A DNA stretch of 64,000 bases, taken from the NCBI GenBank assembly GCA_019244185.1, contig JAFATB010000018.1:147300-211299 (forward strand). The letters are read 5' to 3'. The notes beneath the pieces are model-generated. The model was given only the letters and a program-made list of their open reading frames with translations, ran no database searches and had not been told where the DNA came from. Below, piece by piece: positions 33,914 to 44,246 of this stretch (its first letter is position 1; each line of letters opens with the position of its first letter). Position numbers and translations under genes: made by a program. Source of the stretch: Acidobacteriota bacterium. GTDB lineage: Bacteria; Acidobacteriota; Thermoanaerobaculia; Gp7-AA8.

Positions 33914-33930
33914 CAATAGGGGCGCGCCCG

Positions 33931-34860
33931 TCATTCTGTCAAGAGGCCGGCCGCGAGCGCGCGCAGCCACCCGTGCGCGGGGTCGTGCTCGCGCCGCTCG
34001 TCCCACACCATCGACACGGCGAGCGGCCGCAGCGGGAGCGGCGGCTTGAAGACGCGCAGGCGATGCGAGCGCGCCGCGAGACGCGCCAGACGCGCCGGCA
34101 GGAAGCCGACGAGATCCGTGGCCGCGACGATCGGCGCGATCGAGAGAAAGTGCGAGACGGTGAGCGGCACGCGGCGCTTCATGCCGCGGCTGCGCAGGAG
34201 CGTGTCGATCATCCCCGCGCCGTGATCGCCGGGATAGTTGACGCGGATGTGATCGAGCTCGAGGAGCGCGCGCAGCGTGAGGCGGTGCTTGGCGCGCGGA
34301 TGCCGCTCGCGCACGACGCACACGAGCTCCTCGCTGCCGACGCGCCGCGCGAGGACGCCGGTGTGCGCGCGGGAGACGTCGTCGAAGAAGCCGAGCGCGA
34401 GATCGACATCGCCCGCGTCGAGCCGCGCGAGCGGCGGCTGGAAGAGGAACTCCGTGCGCGTGACGTCGAGCGCGATGCCCGGTGCGGTCGCGCGCAGGCG
34501 GCGAATCAGCGGCGGCAGCAGCACCGCCTCGCCGTAGTCGGACGTCGCGATGTGGAAGACGCGCGCGGAGGTCGCGGCGTCGAAGCGCGGCGAGGTCTCG
34601 ATCGCCGAGCGCAACATCGCCAGCGCCTGTCCCACCGGCACCGACAGCTCGCGGGCGCGCGCGGTCGGCGTCATGCCGTTGCGCCCGCGCGTGAAGAGCT
34701 CGTCGTCGAACACGGCGCGCAGCCGCGCCAGCGCGCCGCTCAGCGACGACTGCCCGAGCCCGACCCGCGCCGCCGCGCGCGTCACGTGCCGCTCCTCGTA
34801 CAGCGCCTCGAACGCGAGCAGCAGGTTCAGATCGAGCGCGTTGAGCGATATCGGCTTCAT
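33931..34860 (-). CDS. LysR family transcriptional regulator
   Basis: A 309-aa LysR-type regulator: N-terminal winged helix ([22 protein letters not shown], residues about 7-65, with [15 protein letters not shown] as recognition helix) and a periplasmic-binding-protein-like effector domain (about 90-300, opening [17 protein letters not shown]), in the style of the NodD/NahR branch. The ATG at 34860 gives the standard start; the frame upstream is rejected because it runs into the divergent gene. It is transcribed away from a class C beta-lactamase-like gene with only 61 bases between starts, the geometry of AmpR and ampC. Confidence 0.9.
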   Translation of the reverse strand: MKPISLNALDLNLLLAFEALYEERHVTRAAARVGLGQSSLSGALARLRAVFDDELFTRGRNGMTPTARARELSVPVGQALAMLRSAIETSPRFDAATSARVFHIATSDYGEAVLLPPLIRRLRATAPGIALDVTRTEFLFQPPLARLDAGDVDLALGFFDDVSRAHTGVLARRVGSEELVCVVRERHPRAKHRLTLRALLELDHIRVNYPGDHGAGMIDTLLRSRGMKRRVPLTVSHFLSIAPIVAATDLVGFLPARLARLAARSHRLRVFKPPLPLRPLAVSMVWDERREHDPAHGWLRALAAGLLTE

Positions 34861-34905
34861 CGATGATCGGTATCCAGGAAATCGATTGTACAGATGAGCT
34901 CTCTT

Positions 34906-34920
34906 TCCGTACCGTACGGA
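34906..34920. promoter_or_regulatory. 15-bp inverted repeat at the serine hydrolase start
   Basis: TCCGTA-CCG-TACGGA is a perfect palindrome one base before the GTG of the beta-lactamase-like gene, in the shared 61-base LysR/hydrolase gap. It is a candidate regulator site; it does not look like a typical LysR T-N11-A box. Confidence 0.35.
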
Positions 34921-34921
34921 T

Positions 34922-36229
34922 GTGCGCAAGCTGCTTCTCGCCGCCGCTCTCGTTGCTTCGCTGCCGCTGACCGCGGCGACGTTACCGCTCGACAACAAAG
35001 TCGATCGCTATCTCGCGCCGCTGGTGAAAAGCGGAGAGCTGCACGGCGTCGTGCTCGTCGCGCGCGGCGATGCGGTCCTCGCGCGGCGCGTCTACGGAAA
35101 AGCGGACTGGGACCTGAATGCGCCGCTCGCGCCGGAGTCGCGCTTCCGCGTCGCGTCGATCACGAAGACGTTCACCGCCGCCGCGATCACGCTCCTCGCC
35201 GACCAGCACAAGCTTGCGTACGACGATCCGCTGTCGAAATTCATCCCCGACTTTCCGAACGCCGACAAGATCCACATCCGCGATCTGCTGCTGCACCGCT
35301 CCGGCGTGCCGAATCCGGATGCGCCGTCGTGCGGCACGGCCACGCTCGACGATCTCGTCGCGGAGCTCGCGAAGGAGCCGCTCTGGTTCGAGCCGGGCAA
35401 AGGGTCGGGCTACAGCAACGGCGGCTACGCGCTGCTCGCCCGCGTCGTCGAGCGCGCGTCGGGCGAGTCGTGGGACGCGTTCCTGCGCCGCCATCTCTTC
35501 GAGCCGCTCGCGCTGACGGAGACGAGCGTCGATCGCCGCGCCGACATCGTGCCGAATCGCGCGCGCGGCTTCGTGCCCGCATCCGGCGCGGCCGGCGTCG
35601 AACATGCCGGATGCGAGGGCGCGTGGGCGGCGATCGGCAGTGGCGCCGTCGTCTCGAGCGCACGCGACCTGCTGAAGTGGGCGCGCGCCGTCCGCGACGA
35701 GACGCTCTTCAAGCGCCGCGCGCTCGAATATCCGTACGGCTGGGGCGTACGCAAGTACTTCGACCACGCCGCGATCGAGCAGTCCGGCATCCTCGGCGGC
35801 TTCGCGTCGTATCTCGCCGTCTATCCCGACGACGATCTCTACGTCGTCGTGCTCGCGAACGTGCAGACGGGCGCGCTCGTCGACGCCGGCAAAGGTCTCG
35901 CGGCGCTTGCTCTCGGCGCGGAGCCACCGAAGCTCGCCGCGTCGCCGCCGATCGTGAATGCGACAGCCGAGGAGCGGCGGCGGTGGGTCGGGCGCTTCCG
36001 CAACGAGAACATCGCCACGGTGGAACTCACGGACCGCGACGGCGTGCTGCGCCTGCGCTGGGGCAACTCGCCGGAGACGGTCTTCATCGGCAGCACCGGG
36101 CCGGCCGCGGCGTACGACCGCGAAGACTCCGTGGCGATGGAGCTCGCGTCGGGCGGCGATGCGCTGCGCATGCGGTGGGGGAGTGGTGAATGGCAGGAGT
36201 TCAAACGTCTTCCGGAGCCCAACCAATGA
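34922..36229 (+). CDS. class C beta-lactamase-like serine hydrolase
   Basis: A 435-aa exported protein with signal peptide ([20 protein letters not shown]). SITK near residue 80 is the SxxK nucleophile motif and YSNGGYALL near 165 supplies the YxN motif of class C beta-lactamases, penicillin-binding proteins and esterases. The third KTG-type motif is not obvious. The C-terminal 110 residues form an extra beta-rich domain (about 325-430) seen in many D-aminopeptidase- or esterase-like members. True lactamase activity is uncertain. The start is GTG 34922. The S9 peptidase gene overlaps its stop by four bases (ATGA), suggesting a role in peptide or cell-wall metabolism. Confidence 0.87.
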   Translation: MRKLLLAAALVASLPLTAATLPLDNKVDRYLAPLVKSGELHGVVLVARGDAVLARRVYGKADWDLNAPLAPESRFRVASITKTFTAAAITLLADQHKLAYDDPLSKFIPDFPNADKIHIRDLLLHRSGVPNPDAPSCGTATLDDLVAELAKEPLWFEPGKGSGYSNGGYALLARVVERASGESWDAFLRRHLFEPLALTETSVDRRADIVPNRARGFVPASGAAGVEHAGCEGAWAAIGSGAVVSSARDLLKWARAVRDETLFKRRALEYPYGWGVRKYFDHAAIEQSGILGGFASYLAVYPDDDLYVVVLANVQTGALVDAGKGLAALALGAEPPKLAASPPIVNATAEERRRWVGRFRNENIATVELTDRDGVLRLRWGNSPETVFIGSTGPAAAYDREDSVAMELASGGDALRMRWGSGEWQEFKRLPEPNQ

Positions 36230-38223
36230 TGACCAAAACCTTGCGCAGCTTCCTTCTCGTCGCATCGCTCGCGTTCTCCTGCTCCCTCTTCGCGGAGCTG
36301 CCGCGGCTGATCCCGCGCGAGGTGCTCTTCGGCGGCGCGACGCGTTCCGCGCCGAAGCTCTCGCCCGACGGCACGCGCATCGGCTGGCTGGCGAACGACG
36401 AGAACGGCGTCCGCAACGTCTTCGTGCAGACCATCGGCGGCAACGACACGCACGTCGTCACGTTCGAGCATCATCGCGGCGTCCCCGAGTTCTGGTGGGC
36501 GCTCGACGGCCAGCATCTGCTGTACATGCAGGACGGCGACGGCGATGAGAACGATCACGTCTTCCTCGCCGACCTCGAAGGGAAGAACGTCCGCGATCTG
36601 ACGCCGTTCCGCGGCGTGAAGGCGACGAACCTTCTCGGCAGCCTGGCGCATCCGACGCAGATTCTGGTCGGCCTCAACCTGCGCGACCGCGGCGTCTTCG
36701 ATATGTACCGCGTCGACCTCGAGACCGGCGCGCTGACGCTCGAGGCGAAGAATCCCGGCGACGTCCTGAGCTGGTCGACGGACCGGAACTTCGTGATCCG
36801 CGGTGCGACGACGTTCGATCGCGCGAGCGGCCGCACCGCCGTGCGCGTGCGCGACTCGGCCACCGCGCCGTGGCGCGAGCTGATCTCGTGGCCGTTCGAA
36901 GAGACGCCGATCTATTACGGCCAGGCGTTCGACGGCACGATGATCGTCAACTTCGCGCCCGACGGAAAAACGATCAACGTGCTCTCGTCCACCGGCTCGA
37001 ACACGGTGCGCATCGTCACGCTCGATCTGAAAACCGGCAAGCAGCTGGCCGTCGTCGCCTCCGATCCGAAGTCCGACGTCACCGACCTCGGCGCGCTCAC
37101 CTCGCCGCTCGTGCTCGTGAGCCCGGCCACCGGCAAGCTCGAAGCGGTCGCCTTCGATTACCTCACGCCGGAATGGAAGTTCCTCGACGACGATCTGCGC
37201 GACGACTTCGCGCGCATGACGCGCGTGGTGCCGGGGTTCCTGCTGCCGATCAGCGTCGATGCGAAACGCACGAAGTGGATCGTCGAGACGTATCGCAGCG
37301 ATGCGCCGCCGGTGTACTACGCGTACGACCGCGCCACGAAGCAGATGACGAAGCTCTTCGCCGAGCGTCCCGAGCTCGAGCCGTACACGCTCGCGCCGAA
37401 GAAGGGCGTGGTGATCCGTTCGCGCGACGGGCAGGAGCTCGTGTCGTATCTCACGACGCCGCCGGGCGTCGACGCGAAGAACCTGCCGCTGATCCTGCTG
37501 CCGCACGGCGGCCCGTTCACGCGCGACTACGACGACTACGACGCGCTGGTACAGCTGCTCGCGAACCGCGGCTACGCGGTGCTGCAGGTCAACTACCGCG
37601 GCTCGGAAGGCTTCGGCCGCAAGTTCACGAACCTCTTCACGCGGCAGTGGGGTCTGGCGACGGACGACGATCTCATCGACGGCCTGCGCTGGGCGGTCGC
37701 GCAGGGCATCGCCCATCCGAAGCGCGTCGCGGTGCTCGGCGGCTCGGGCGGCGGTTACGCGACGCTGCGCGCGCTGACGCGCGACCCGGAGCTCTTCGTC
37801 TGCGGCGTGAGCATGGTCGGGCCGTCCGAGCTGAAGACGCTCATCGAAGCGTTCCCGCCGTATTGGGGTCCGTCGCGCGAGCGCTTCATCCGCCGCGTCG
37901 GCGACGTCATTCACGACGACGCGTTCAACCGCGAGATCTCGCCGTACTACCACATCGATCAGTTGCGCGTGCCGGTGCTGATCCAGCAGGGCGCGCACGA
38001 TCCGCGCGTGCCGATCCGGCTCACGGACACGCTCGTGAAGACGCTGCGCGAGGCGAAGCGCGACGTGACGTACATCGTCTACCCGGACGAAGGGCACGGC
38101 CTCGGACGCGACGAGAACGAGATCGATTTCTTCGGACGCGCGGAAGAGTTTCTGGCGAAGTATCTTGGCGGGCGCGCCGAGCCGTGGAAGCCTGTCGCGG
38201 GAGCGAGCGCCGAGGTCCGATGA
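36226..38223 (+). CDS. S9 family prolyl oligopeptidase-like peptidase
   Basis: A 665-aa exported peptidase. The signal peptide runs to about residue 23; a beta-propeller occupies about 35-400 (repeats such as SPDGTRIGWLANDENG and APDGKTINVL); the alpha/beta-hydrolase domain follows. The catalytic Ser is in GGSGGGYATLRA, where most S9 enzymes have GGSYGG, Asp in GAHDPRVP, His in DEGHGLG. These enzymes release dipeptides or acyl-amino acids from short peptides. The gene is coupled by overlap both to the upstream serine hydrolase gene and to the downstream M20 peptidase gene (ATGA at each junction), so all three are probably made together. Confidence 0.92.
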   Translation: MMTKTLRSFLLVASLAFSCSLFAELPRLIPREVLFGGATRSAPKLSPDGTRIGWLANDENGVRNVFVQTIGGNDTHVVTFEHHRGVPEFWWALDGQHLLYMQDGDGDENDHVFLADLEGKNVRDLTPFRGVKATNLLGSLAHPTQILVGLNLRDRGVFDMYRVDLETGALTLEAKNPGDVLSWSTDRNFVIRGATTFDRASGRTAVRVRDSATAPWRELISWPFEETPIYYGQAFDGTMIVNFAPDGKTINVLSSTGSNTVRIVTLDLKTGKQLAVVASDPKSDVTDLGALTSPLVLVSPATGKLEAVAFDYLTPEWKFLDDDLRDDFARMTRVVPGFLLPISVDAKRTKWIVETYRSDAPPVYYAYDRATKQMTKLFAERPELEPYTLAPKKGVVIRSRDGQELVSYLTTPPGVDAKNLPLILLPHGGPFTRDYDDYDALVQLLANRGYAVLQVNYRGSEGFGRKFTNLFTRQWGLATDDDLIDGLRWAVAQGIAHPKRVAVLGGSGGGYATLRALTRDPELFVCGVSMVGPSELKTLIEAFPPYWGPSRERFIRRVGDVIHDDAFNREISPYYHIDQLRVPVLIQQGAHDPRVPIRLTDTLVKTLREAKRDVTYIVYPDEGHGLGRDENEIDFFGRAEEFLAKYLGGRAEPWKPVAGASAEVR

Positions 38224-39725
38224 AGAGCGTCGTTGCGCTGCTGCTGTTGGTGTTCGTGCCGATCGTCGCATCCGCCGCCACGCCGCGGGAAGCGGCGCAG
38301 GCCGCGCGGACGTGGCGCACCGCGCACGAGCGCGAGATCGTCGCGGAGCTGACGTCGCTGCTCGCGCTGCCGAACCTCGCGTCGGATGCGACGAACATCG
38401 AGCGCAATGCTCAGGCGATCGTGGCGATGCTCGCGCGCCGCGGCATCACCGCGAACGTGCTGCGCATCGACGGCGTGCCGCCGCTCATCGTCGCGGACGT
38501 GAACGCGCCGCACGCGACGACGACCATCGGCTTCTACGCGCACTACGACGGCCAGCCGGTCGATGCAACTCAATGGCGCAACGCTCCGTGGCAGCCGGTG
38601 CTGCGCGATGCGAACGGCCACGACGTCGCGAACGCGGACAAGCTCGATCCGGAGTGGCGCGTCTACGCGCGCTCGGCCTCGGATGACAAAGGCTCGATCG
38701 TCGGCATGCTCGCGGCGCTCGACGCGTTACGCGCGGCGAAGCTCGCGCCGTCGGTGAACCTCAAGTTCGTCTTCGAAGGCGAGGAAGAAGCGGGCTCGCC
38801 GAACCTCGGCCGCTACCTCGCCGAGCACGCGCGCGAGCTCGCCGTCGACGCGTGGATGATCTGCGACGGCCCCGTGCATCAGTCGCGCAGGATGCAGGTG
38901 CTCTTCGGCGCGCGCGGCACGACCGATCTCGAGCTGACGGTCTACGGTCCCGCGCGTCCGCTGCACAGCGGGCATTACGGCAACTGGGCGCCGAATCCGA
39001 TCGTGATGCTCGCGGAGCTCCTCGCGCAGATGCGCGACTCCGACGGGCGCATTCTCATTCCCGGCTTCTACGACGACGTGCGTCCGCTGACGGACGTGGA
39101 GAAAGAGGCGCTCGCGCGCGCGCCGAATCCCGACGATCAGCTCCGCGCGGAGCTCGCGCTCGGACGCACGGAAGGCGATGGGAAGAAGCTCAACGAGCTC
39201 GTGCTGCAGCCCGCGCTGAATCTGCGCGGCTTCGTCGCGGGACACGTCGGCGCGCAGGCGTCGAACACGATCGTCACCGACGCATCGGCATCGATCGACT
39301 TCCGGCTCGTGCCGGATGAAACGCCGGAGTCGGTGCGCGCGCGCGTCGAGCAGTTCCTCGTGTCCAAAGGTTGGTTCCTCGTGCGCGACACGCCCGACGC
39401 GGCGACGCGTGCCGCGCATCCGCGCGTCGTGAAGCTCGCGTGGGGCGCCGGTTATCCGCCCGCGCGCACGGCGATGGATCTGCCGCTCTCGCGGCGCGTG
39501 CTCGACGTGATCGCGGCGGGACGCGGCGAGGCGCCGGTGGCGTTGCCGACCATCGGCGGCAGCGTGCCGATGTACCTCTTTCAGGGCGCGGCGCACAAAC
39601 CGGCCATCGTCATTCCGATCGCGAACCACGACAACAACCAGCACGCGGCGAACGAGAACCTGCGCCTGCAGAACCTGTGGGACGGCATCGAGGTGTACGC
39701 GTCGCTCTTCGCCGGGCTGCGGTAG
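38220..39725 (+). CDS. M20 family dipeptidase/carboxypeptidase
   Basis: A 501-aa di-zinc peptidase with signal peptide (MKSVVALLLLVFVPIVASAA). Metal and catalytic positions are seen in FYAHYDGQPVD, RSASDDKGS, FEGEEEAGSPN and MICDGPV, with a final His in IPIANHDNNQHAANEN. PARPLHSGHYGNWAPNP belongs to the lid/dimerisation domain, also typical of M20 dipeptidases. It should complete hydrolysis of dipeptides released by the S9 enzyme encoded immediately upstream, whose stop it overlaps by four bases. Confidence 0.93.
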   Translation: MKSVVALLLLVFVPIVASAATPREAAQAARTWRTAHEREIVAELTSLLALPNLASDATNIERNAQAIVAMLARRGITANVLRIDGVPPLIVADVNAPHATTTIGFYAHYDGQPVDATQWRNAPWQPVLRDANGHDVANADKLDPEWRVYARSASDDKGSIVGMLAALDALRAAKLAPSVNLKFVFEGEEEAGSPNLGRYLAEHARELAVDAWMICDGPVHQSRRMQVLFGARGTTDLELTVYGPARPLHSGHYGNWAPNPIVMLAELLAQMRDSDGRILIPGFYDDVRPLTDVEKEALARAPNPDDQLRAELALGRTEGDGKKLNELVLQPALNLRGFVAGHVGAQASNTIVTDASASIDFRLVPDETPESVRARVEQFLVSKGWFLVRDTPDAATRAAHPRVVKLAWGAGYPPARTAMDLPLSRRVLDVIAAGRGEAPVALPTIGGSVPMYLFQGAAHKPAIVIPIANHDNNQHAANENLRLQNLWDGIEVYASLFAGLR

Positions 39726-39757
39726 CGCGTGGCAATCGCCTTGCTTTGCAGGGCGGC

Positions 39758-40279
39758 ATGAACGATCAGCTCGAACGCTTCCGCGATCTCGTCAAAGACC
39801 TCGAGGTGGCCATGCTCACCACGCGCCGCGAGGACGGCCTGCTCGTGTCGCGGCCGATGGCGACGCAGGCGTTCGCATCCGGCGCCGATCTCTGGTTCGT
39901 CACCGAGAAAGGGAGCCCGAAGCTCGCCGAGCTCGCGCACGATCCGAACGTCAACCTCGGCTACTACAAAGACCGCACGCGCGAATGGATCTCGGTCGCG
40001 GGCAAGGCGCGCGTCGTCGACGACCGCGCCAAGATCCACGAGCTCTATCGTCCCGACTGGCGCGCGTGGTTCGACGACCGCGGCGGCGCGGAGAACGGCG
40101 GCCCCGACGACCCGCGTATGGTGCTGATCGCCGTCGACATCGCCTTCGCGCACTTCATGGAAGTGAACAAGCCGCAGGCGGTGCTGCTGTTCGAGCTCGC
40201 GAAGGGAATGGTCACCGGCAAGCGGCCCGACTTGCCGGACGTGCAGACGATCGATAGGACCGACGGCGGCGCGTCATAG
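39758..40279 (+). CDS. pyridoxamine 5'-phosphate oxidase-fold protein (general stress type)
   Basis: A 173-aa split-barrel flavin-binding protein. The opening EVAMLTTRREDGLLVSRPM and LWFVTEKGSPKLAEL match the PPOX-like general stress protein 26 family, which binds FMN, F420 or FAD. No partner gene suggests a substrate. The ATG at 39758 lies 32 bases after the M20 gene with no strong Shine-Dalgarno. Its 3' end overlaps that of corA by six bases, tail to tail. Confidence 0.87.
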   Translation: MNDQLERFRDLVKDLEVAMLTTRREDGLLVSRPMATQAFASGADLWFVTEKGSPKLAELAHDPNVNLGYYKDRTREWISVAGKARVVDDRAKIHELYRPDWRAWFDDRGGAENGGPDDPRMVLIAVDIAFAHFMEVNKPQAVLLFELAKGMVTGKRPDLPDVQTIDRTDGGAS

Positions 40280-41290
40280 CGCCTTGTGCTTCGCCTTCCG
40301 CCGTTGGCGTGGAAAGTCGATCCATCCTTTCCACCAGAACCAGATCATCATCAGGATGCCGATGGCGATCATGAGGCCGAGCGCGAACGGGTAGCCGTGG
40401 ATCCAGTGCAGCTCCGGCATGTGCTCGAAGTTCATGCCGTAGATGCCGGCGATGAGCGTCATCGGCAGCATCATCGCGGAGAAGATCGTGAGCACCTTCA
40501 TGATCTCGTTCGTGCGGTTGGCGACGACCGAGAGGTACGCCTCCATCGTGCCGGTCATCTGATCGCGGTCGACGTCGATCGTCTCGCTGATGCGGAACAT
40601 GTGGTCGTACACGTCGCGGAAGTAGATGAGGTGCTGCTGCTGGACGAACTTCGCGTCGCCGCGCGAGATCTGGTTGAGCAGCTCGCGCTGCGGCAGCGAC
40701 TGGCGGCGCAGCACGTTGAGATCGCGCTTGAGGTGCAGCAGCTCGTCGAGGTGCGCGTTGTCGGCGTCCTCGAAGATGCGGTCCTGGATGTCGTCGACGC
40801 ATTCCTCGATCTGCTCGAGGAGCGGAAAGTACGCGTCGACCATCTGATCCACGATCGAATAGAGCAAAAAGTCGCCGCCGCGTTCGAGGAGGCGCTTGTC
40901 GCCGGGCAGGCGCCTGGCGACGTCGTCGATCGCGCGCAGCGGACAGCGGTGCACGGTGAACAGAAAGTTGCGGCCGAGGAACGCGGCGATCTTGAACGTC
41001 TCGCTGCGGTGCTCGGCGACGTCCACGTCGACGGTGCGGAAGATGAAGAAGTCGTACTGCGCGAAGGAGTCGTACTTCGGCAGCGTGTTCGGTGAGAGCG
41101 TGTCTTCGGCGGCGAGCTCGTGAAAGCCCATCCGCGTTTCGAGCAGCGGCTCGATGACCTCGTTGACGGGCTCCTGGATGTCGACCCAGAGGCGGTCGTC
41201 GGAGTCGCGCCGCCACGCGTCGATCAGTTCCGCCCCGCCGGAGCGGAACCGATCGTCCTGCAGCAGCGCGACGCGGATCGTCGTCGTCAC
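40274..41290 (-). CDS. corA: CorA family magnesium/cobalt transporter
   Basis: A 338-aa pentameric divalent-cation channel. A cytoplasmic funnel domain is followed by a long stalk helix (about 170-280) and two C-terminal transmembrane helices. The selectivity motif GMN is present in [11 protein letters not shown] between them. The tail is basic ([12 protein letters not shown]). It is coupled to the alanine dehydrogenase gene by a four-base overlap; the functional tie between these two is unclear. Confidence 0.94.
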   Translation of the reverse strand: MTTTIRVALLQDDRFRSGGAELIDAWRRDSDDRLWVDIQEPVNEVIEPLLETRMGFHELAAEDTLSPNTLPKYDSFAQYDFFIFRTVDVDVAEHRSETFKIAAFLGRNFLFTVHRCPLRAIDDVARRLPGDKRLLERGGDFLLYSIVDQMVDAYFPLLEQIEECVDDIQDRIFEDADNAHLDELLHLKRDLNVLRRQSLPQRELLNQISRGDAKFVQQQHLIYFRDVYDHMFRISETIDVDRDQMTGTMEAYLSVVANRTNEIMKVLTIFSAMMLPMTLIAGIYGMNFEHMPELHWIHGYPFALGLMIAIGILMMIWFWWKGWIDFPRQRRKAKHKAL

Positions 41291-42402
41291 AACAGCTTCG
41301 AGAGCTCCGTGTACTTCCGTTCCTGCGACGTCGCGACGGCCTCGTAGGTGATCTCGCCTTTGTAGACGTTCACGCCTTCGGCGAGGCCGGGGTTCTGGCG
41401 CACGGCTTTCTCGAAGCCGAGGTTGGCGAGGAGGCGCGTGTACGGCAGGGTCGCATTCGTGAGCGCGATGGTCGACGTGCGCGGCACGGCGCCGGGCATG
41501 TTCGCGACGCAGTAGTGCACGACGCCGTCGACCTCGTACACCGGATCGGAGTGCGTGGTCGGATGCGCGGTCTCGACGCAGCCGCCCTGGTCGATGGCGA
41601 CGTCGACGATGACGGCGCCTTTCTTCATGTCGCGGATCATGTCGCGCGTGACGAGCTTCGGCGCGGCCGCGCCCGGAATGAGCACGCCGCCGATGAGCAG
41701 GTCCGAACGGCGCACGGCTTCGGCGATGTGCGCGGCGTTCGACGCGAGCGTCTGGATCGTGCCGCGGAAGATGTCGTCGAGCTGGCGCAGGCGGTCGAGG
41801 TTGTTGTCGAGGATCGTGACGCGCGCGCCGAGGCCGACGGCCATCTTCGCCGCGTTCGTGCCCACCACGCCGCCGCCGATGATGGCCACGTCGGCCGGCA
41901 GCACGCCCGGCACGCCGCCGAGGAGCACGCCGCGTCCGTTGTTCGGCTTGTGCAGGTAGTACGCGCCGACGTGCACGGACATGCGGCCCGCGACTTCCGA
42001 CATCGGCGTGAGCAGCGGCAGCGTGCGGCGGCGCTCGTCGGTGATCGTCTCGTACGCGACGCCGGTGATCTTCTTCTTCATCAGCGACGCGGTGAGGTCG
42101 GGCACCGGCGCGAGGTGGAGGTACGTGAAGAGCAGCTGGCCGTCCTTGAGGCGCGCGAGGTCGGCCTCGATCGGCTCCTTGACCTTCACGATCATGTCGG
42201 CCGCGTCATAGACGGCATCGGCATCGGGAAGGATGCGCGCGCCGACGGCGGTGTACTCGTCGTCGGCGAAGCCGCTGCCGTTGCCGGCGCCCTTCTGGAT
42301 GAGGACCTCGTGTCCGTTGGCGGTGAGGTCGGCGGCGCCGGACGGCGTCATGCCTACGCGGTATTCGTTGTTCTTGATTTCGGTCGGTACGCCGATCCGC
42401 AT
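41287..42402 (-). CDS. ald: alanine dehydrogenase
   Basis: A 371-aa NAD-dependent enzyme interconverting L-alanine and pyruvate plus ammonia. The N-terminus [20 protein letters not shown] holds the substrate-binding Arg, VKVKEP the conserved Lys, and TYLHLAP the His; the Rossmann motif is [22 protein letters not shown] and the C-terminal [10 protein letters not shown] are also conserved. Length is exactly that of the family. In this peptide-degrading context it probably feeds amino-acid carbon into pyruvate. A hairpin lies upstream, between it and the S8 protease gene. Confidence 0.96.
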   Translation of the reverse strand: MRIGVPTEIKNNEYRVGMTPSGAADLTANGHEVLIQKGAGNGSGFADDEYTAVGARILPDADAVYDAADMIVKVKEPIEADLARLKDGQLLFTYLHLAPVPDLTASLMKKKITGVAYETITDERRRTLPLLTPMSEVAGRMSVHVGAYYLHKPNNGRGVLLGGVPGVLPADVAIIGGGVVGTNAAKMAVGLGARVTILDNNLDRLRQLDDIFRGTIQTLASNAAHIAEAVRRSDLLIGGVLIPGAAAPKLVTRDMIRDMKKGAVIVDVAIDQGGCVETAHPTTHSDPVYEVDGVVHYCVANMPGAVPRTSTIALTNATLPYTRLLANLGFEKAVRQNPGLAEGVNVYKGEITYEAVATSQERKYTELSKLL

Positions 42403-42492
42403 CGGTCAGGTCTCCTAACGCGAGAGTCGCGCGCGGAGGGCGCGCGCGCATAACGGCGCGCATTCTAGCGTAAGGAGCGCGGCACGCCGCGA

Positions 42493-42528
42493 GTCATTCC
42501 GCGCCGCGATTGCACGGCGCGGAATGAC
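42493..42528. terminator. 14-bp inverted repeat between S8 protease and ald
   Basis: GTCATTCCGCGCCG (42493-42506) and CGGCGCGGAATGAC (42515-42528) pair perfectly around an eight-base loop. It sits 8 bases after the end of the minus-strand S8 gene and before ald. It lacks a U-tract, so it may stabilise the 3' end or act as a weak terminator rather than being a classical one. Confidence 0.6.
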
Positions 42529-42535
42529 GCTCACA

Positions 42536-44197
42536 TCACGGGCGCACGGAGCGATGGCGTCCCGGCGGCACGGGCTGCGTCGGCGGCAGGCCGAACGCGG
42601 ACGGCTTCACCCACTTCGCGGCGGCGAGTGCATTGAGCTCGCCGAACGCGCTCTGCACGTCCCAGCCGGCGGGACCGAGGTCGGTCGCCGTCTGCACGAG
42701 GATCGAGCGCATCTGCATCGGATTGAGATCGGGCGCGAGCGAGAGCAGCAGCGCGACGACGCCCGTCGCATGCGGCGTGGCCATCGACGTGCCGTTCAGC
42801 GGACCGTAATCGGCGGCGCGATAGCCGACGGCGACCGGCGCGTTGACGGCGGTGCTGCGGAGCCGGAGCCCGTCGGCGCGCATGATGCCGACGGTGAGCG
42901 GGAACGGGTAATCCTTCCACGCCGGATCGACTTCGCAGACGCCGTTCTGGCAGGTCTCGAAGATCATCGTCCAGCCGGGGTAATCATTCGTGTGCAGCTC
43001 GTCGTTGAAGATGACCACCGCCACGGCGCCGGCTTCCTTCGCGTTGCGCGCTTTCTCGCGGAACGGAATCTCGCCGCGCTCGACGAGCGCGATCTTGCCG
43101 TGCAGGTTGAGGCCGACGAGATCGGCCGGACGGCCGAGTCCCGCGTCGACGAGCAGCGCGTTGACTTCGTTGAACGGCGAGCCGCCGACGCCCGCGCCGT
43201 CGATCAAGGAACTGCCGGACTGCACGTCGGCAGTGGTGTTCGTGCCGGTGCGCAGCGTCGAGACGACGTTGACGCCCGGCGCGCTCACGGCGACGTTGGT
43301 GCCGTAGTTCGAGAACGACGCGCGGTTGCCCTGATCGTCGATCGCGCTGATGGAGATCACGCCTTCGTACGAGCCCGGATAGTGCGGCGCGTTCGTGGCG
43401 TTGTTGCCCGCCGCCGCGACGACGATGACGTTGTCGGCGATCGCGCGCTCGCACGCCTGCCGCTCGATGAGCGACTCCTCGGTTGCGCCGAGGGACATGT
43501 TGATGACCCACAGGCCGCCGATCTCGTGCTTCTTCGAAATGACCCAGTCGATGCCCGCGGCGACGGTTTCGTCCGTGCCTTTGCCGTCGCTGCCGAGCGC
43601 CTTGACCGCCCACAGCTTGACGGCCGGCGCGACGCCGACCACGCCGAGGCCGTTGTCGAGCGCGCCGATCGTGCCGGAGACGTGCGTGCCGTGTTTGTTG
43701 TCGTCGAGCGGCTCCTTGCCCGGATCGTAGAAGTTCACGCCGCCCGCGTAGTTCCCGGCGAGATCGGGATGCCGGTAATCGATCCCGGTGTCGATCACCG
43801 CGACGTTGACGCCTTCGCCGCGCGTCACCGGCCACACCTCGGGCGCGTGCACCGACGGGATGCCCCACGGCACGTACTGCTCGACGTAGGTCTGCGCAGT
43901 CGGCTGCACCGGGCGCGGCCCGCTCGCGGGCATGCTGTCGATCGTGCGCTCGACGACCGGCCGAACGCTCTCGACCGCGCCGGAGCGCTGCAGCTCCGCG
44001 GCCTGCGCGTCGGTGAGCGTGGCGGCGAAGCCGGAGAGGTTCGCGAACGTGCGCACGCGCGCGTCGGCGGGCATGGACCGCAGCGCGTGCGAGGTCGCGA
44101 CGCCGCGCTTCATCGTCACGACGTAGCGCTGCTGTGCGGCGAAGAGCGGCATGGCCGCGGTCAGAAGAACGGCGAGGAGCGTCAGTTTTCGGGTCAT
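42536..44197 (-). CDS. S8 family subtilisin-like serine protease with PA domain
   Basis: Secreted protease of about 553 aa. Signal peptide (MTRKLTLLAVLLTAAMPLFA), inhibitor I9 propeptide (about 22-95, RYVVTMKRG... GFAATLTDAQA), then the catalytic domain with Asp in IDTGIDYRHPD, His in HGTHVSGTI, oxyanion Asn in AAAGNNATN and Ser in NGTSMATPH. A PA domain (about 310-430) is inserted between the Asn and Ser motifs, as in many large subtilases. ATG 44197 is preferred because it begins a clean signal peptide; an in-frame ATG seven codons upstream is possible. It neighbours another PA-domain secreted protein. Confidence 0.92.
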   Translation of the reverse strand: MTRKLTLLAVLLTAAMPLFAAQQRYVVTMKRGVATSHALRSMPADARVRTFANLSGFAATLTDAQAAELQRSGAVESVRPVVERTIDSMPASGPRPVQPTAQTYVEQYVPWGIPSVHAPEVWPVTRGEGVNVAVIDTGIDYRHPDLAGNYAGGVNFYDPGKEPLDDNKHGTHVSGTIGALDNGLGVVGVAPAVKLWAVKALGSDGKGTDETVAAGIDWVISKKHEIGGLWVINMSLGATEESLIERQACERAIADNVIVVAAAGNNATNAPHYPGSYEGVISISAIDDQGNRASFSNYGTNVAVSAPGVNVVSTLRTGTNTTADVQSGSSLIDGAGVGGSPFNEVNALLVDAGLGRPADLVGLNLHGKIALVERGEIPFREKARNAKEAGAVAVVIFNDELHTNDYPGWTMIFETCQNGVCEVDPAWKDYPFPLTVGIMRADGLRLRSTAVNAPVAVGYRAADYGPLNGTSMATPHATGVVALLLSLAPDLNPMQMRSILVQTATDLGPAGWDVQSAFGELNALAAAKWVKPSAFGLPPTQPVPPGRHRSVRP

Positions 44198-44246
44198 GTC
44201 GAGCTCGATTCTAGTCATCAGATTGCGCGTGTTCTGTTACGAGTCG

